Assembly (NCBI RefSeq): GCF_000981895.1
Contig: NZ_LATD01000239.1
Span: 1-33,201 of the forward strand
Direction of reading: 5' to 3'
DNA length: 33,201 nt
From: Streptomyces odonnellii
GTDB lineage: Bacteria > Actinomycetota > Actinomycetes > Streptomycetales > Streptomycetaceae
Of this stretch, positions 32,076 through 33,201 are shown piece after piece. Made by a program: the position numbers and the translations under genes. The notes beneath the pieces were generated by a model. That model did no database searches. It was given only the letters and a program-made list of their open reading frames with translations, and was not told where the DNA came from. The stretch's first letter is position 1. The number at the start of each line of letters is the position of its first letter.

Positions 32076-32160
32076 CTCACACGATCTTGTGCAACCGCTC
32101 ACACAACCTGGTGCGGTCGGTCATACAACCTGGTGGTCGCTCATACGACCTGGTGCAACC
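32076..32160. repeat. Four direct repeats from the DUF3145 3' end towards the oxidoreductase gene
   Basis: Units of the CTCACACAACCTGGTGC type start at 32076, 32098, 32120 and 32140 (periods 22, 22, 20). The last unit is the 3' end and stop codon of DUF3145 (the LHQVV codons). The other three repeat that sequence in the spacer. On the minus strand each unit reads CACCAGGTTGTATGA-like. They end 32 bp before the oxidoreductase ATG and could act as iterated binding sites. Confidence 0.75.
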
Positions 32161-32635
32161 AGCGGACCGGGGCGCCCTCGCCCGCGTACCGGAACGGTTC
32201 CAGCTCGTCGTCCCACGGCTTGCCGAGCAGTTTGGCGATCTCCGCCTCGAGCTGTGTCTCGCCCTGCTGGGCGCGGGCGAGCGCGGCGCGCAGCCGGTCC
32301 TCGGGAACCAGGATGTCGCCGTGCATTCCGGTGACGGCGTGGAAGATGCCCAGGTCGGGCGTGGCGCTGTAGCGCTCGCCCTCGGCGGTCGGACAGGGCT
32401 CGGCGGTCACCTCGAAGCGGAGCATCTGCCAGCCGCGCAGGGCGGAGGCGAGCTTGGACGCGGTGCCGGGACGGCCCTTCCAGGAGACCTCGGCCCGCCA
32501 GGTGCCGGGCGAGGCCGGCTGGCGGATCCAGTCGAGCTGGACGCGCAGACCGAGCACCCCGGCCACCGCCCATTCGACGTGCGGGCACATCGCGCGCGGT
32601 GCGGAGTGAATGTACAGAACTCCACGTGTCGTCAC
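32141..32635 (-). CDS. DUF3145 family protein
   Basis: A 164-residue soluble protein of DUF3145, an actinobacterial family of unknown function usually near the fab locus. It begins TTRGVLYIHSAPRAMCPHVEWA and contains LDWIRQPASPGTWRAEVSWKG. The end ELEPFRYAGEGAPVRWLHQVV is typical. GTG 32635 is chosen because GGAGG lies about 6 nt upstream and relatives start TTRGVLY; the ATG at 32692 would add 19 residues of no clear homology. Its 3' end has been copied three times into the downstream spacer. No function can be inferred beyond the conserved position. Confidence 0.94.
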   Translation of the reverse strand: MTTRGVLYIHSAPRAMCPHVEWAVAGVLGLRVQLDWIRQPASPGTWRAEVSWKGRPGTASKLASALRGWQMLRFEVTAEPCPTAEGERYSATPDLGIFHAVTGMHGDILVPEDRLRAALARAQQGETQLEAEIAKLLGKPWDDELEPFRYAGEGAPVRWLHQVV

Positions 32636-32972
32636 CGGGACCTCCAGTGTGGGACGAGGTTCGCCTTTCCCAGCGGCCTCAGTAAACAGCATCGGGAGTG
32701 AAACTCCGCAAAAGGGACAGCTTGTGACGTGATGTAATTTACCGGAGCCGAAGAGATCAGGCGCCTCTGGTTCGACGTGGGAAAAACTACCGTGCGGCGG
32801 GGTGCCCGGGGTGACGTACGGTCGGTCCTGGGCCCGATATGCGCGAAGCTTTCACTCGGCAGGACGCCGCCGGAAGCCTGAGGAAGCGAAACTGCGACGA
32901 GCACCGACGACACCGACAAGCACCGACACGCTTCGGCAGACATCGCCGGCGGAGCCACCGGGGAGGGGCCAT
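32636..32972. other. Divergent intergenic region DUF3145 / lipoprotein gene
   Basis: A 337-bp stretch without a supported gene. The part at 32680-32760 is the most AT-rich in the neighbourhood (around GTGACGTGATGTAATTTACC) and probably holds promoters for both genes. At 32893-32932 there are short CACCGAC-type direct repeats. No clear -35/-10 pair could be fixed. Confidence 0.5.
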
Positions 32973-33201
32973 ATGCACAACAGCCTTCGGAGCCGGGGCC
33001 GTCGCGGCGACCGCGAGCGTACCGGCGCGGGTGCGACGCGGCGCCGCTCGCACGCTGGCGCGGGTGCGACGCGACGCCGCCCGCGCGCCGGGCTCGCCGC
33101 CGTCACCGCCGTCGTGCTCGCCGGGACCGGTCTGCTGGCCGGCTGCGACTCCCTCGGCGGTGCCTCGCCCGACGCCGCCGCCAAGCGCACCAGCCCCTCC
33201 C
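32973..33201 (+). CDS. Lipoprotein (3' end outside window)
   Basis: The first 76 residues of a lipoprotein. An unusually long basic N-region (residues 1-38) contains an 11-residue duplication, GAGATRRRSHA / GAGATRRRPRA, from a 33-bp tandem repeat (33024-33089). A hydrophobic segment (LAAVTAVVLAGTGLLAGC) follows, with a lipobox LAGC, so Cys58 would be lipidated and the protein anchored outside the membrane. The paired Arg residues may make it a Tat substrate. ATG 32973 has GGGAGGGG 5 nt upstream. The functional domain is beyond the window; I suspect an SGNH/GDSL hydrolase from the gene order I recall in Streptomyces, but nothing in the visible part proves it. Confidence 0.8.
   Translation, partial: MHNSLRSRGRRGDRERTGAGATRRRSHAGAGATRRRPRAGLAAVTAVVLAGTGLLAGCDSLGGASPDAAAKRTSPS

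Noticed and set aside
32076..32160. CRISPR-like array
   Set aside because: Repeats are 20-22 bp with almost no spacers and contain the 3' end of a gene; no cas genes in the window.

Overview
The window is high-GC DNA with strong third-position G/C bias, many GTG starts (and one TTG), and gene content and order typical of a Streptomyces chromosome. The fasR-fabD-fabH-acpP-fabF cluster and the tellurium-type (Ter) stress genes followed by DUF3052 and aceE match the S. coelicolor core region as I remember it. I place it in Streptomyces or a very close relative. I saw no rRNA, tRNA, CRISPR array or complete insertion sequence.

Layout. (1) About 1-8.3 kb is a Ter/stress block. It holds a phosphoribosyltransferase and an HpcH/HpaI-type aldolase from the Ter-linked metabolite pathway, a TerD paralogue with a Pro/Tyr-rich tail, a TerA-like protein, a DUF475 (TerC-like) membrane protein, two canonical TerD proteins, an AhpE-type peroxiredoxin and DUF3052. 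(2) 8.66-11.4 kb is aceE, the pyruvate dehydrogenase E1. (3) 11.5-14.5 kb holds a secreted I36-type small protein and a divergent DHA2 drug exporter/TetR pair. (4) 14.8-22.0 kb is the most system-like accessory block: two paralogous DUF1023 alpha/beta hydrolases (one membrane-anchored, one secreted) flank a DUF4429-SHOCT protein and a NarL-type two-component system, and the second hydrolase is translationally coupled to a membrane acyltransferase. (5) 22.1-25.9 kb holds a MerR-aldo/keto reductase operon, a GNAT acetyltransferase, a serine hydrolase and a pirin. (6) 26.1-31.0 kb is the type II fatty-acid synthase operon with its regulator FasR, ending in a strong terminator. (7) 31.2-33.2 kb holds a 3-hydroxyisobutyrate-dehydrogenase-like oxidoreductase, DUF3145 and the start of a lipoprotein gene.

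How parts work together. Pyruvate dehydrogenase supplies acetyl-CoA, and the fab operon uses it (directly through FabH or after conversion to malonyl-CoA) under FasR control. The Ter block and peroxiredoxin form an envelope/oxidative stress set.

The best candidate for something new is block 4. The promoters of the histidine kinase and of the DUF1023-acyltransferase pair both carry two copies of a TACC-NN-GGTA-like box. In both cases the boxes are exactly 25 bp apart, and a TANNNT -10 hexamer lies 35-36 bp after the start of the second box. This suggests that the two-component system controls itself and an exported hydrolase/acyltransferase pair.

Other points of note are a 160-bp MITE-like inverted-repeat element between the pirin gene and fasR that ends against the pirin -10 box, several probable leaderless promoters with operators between -35 and -10, and a four-copy repeat array that starts at the stop codon of the DUF3145 gene.
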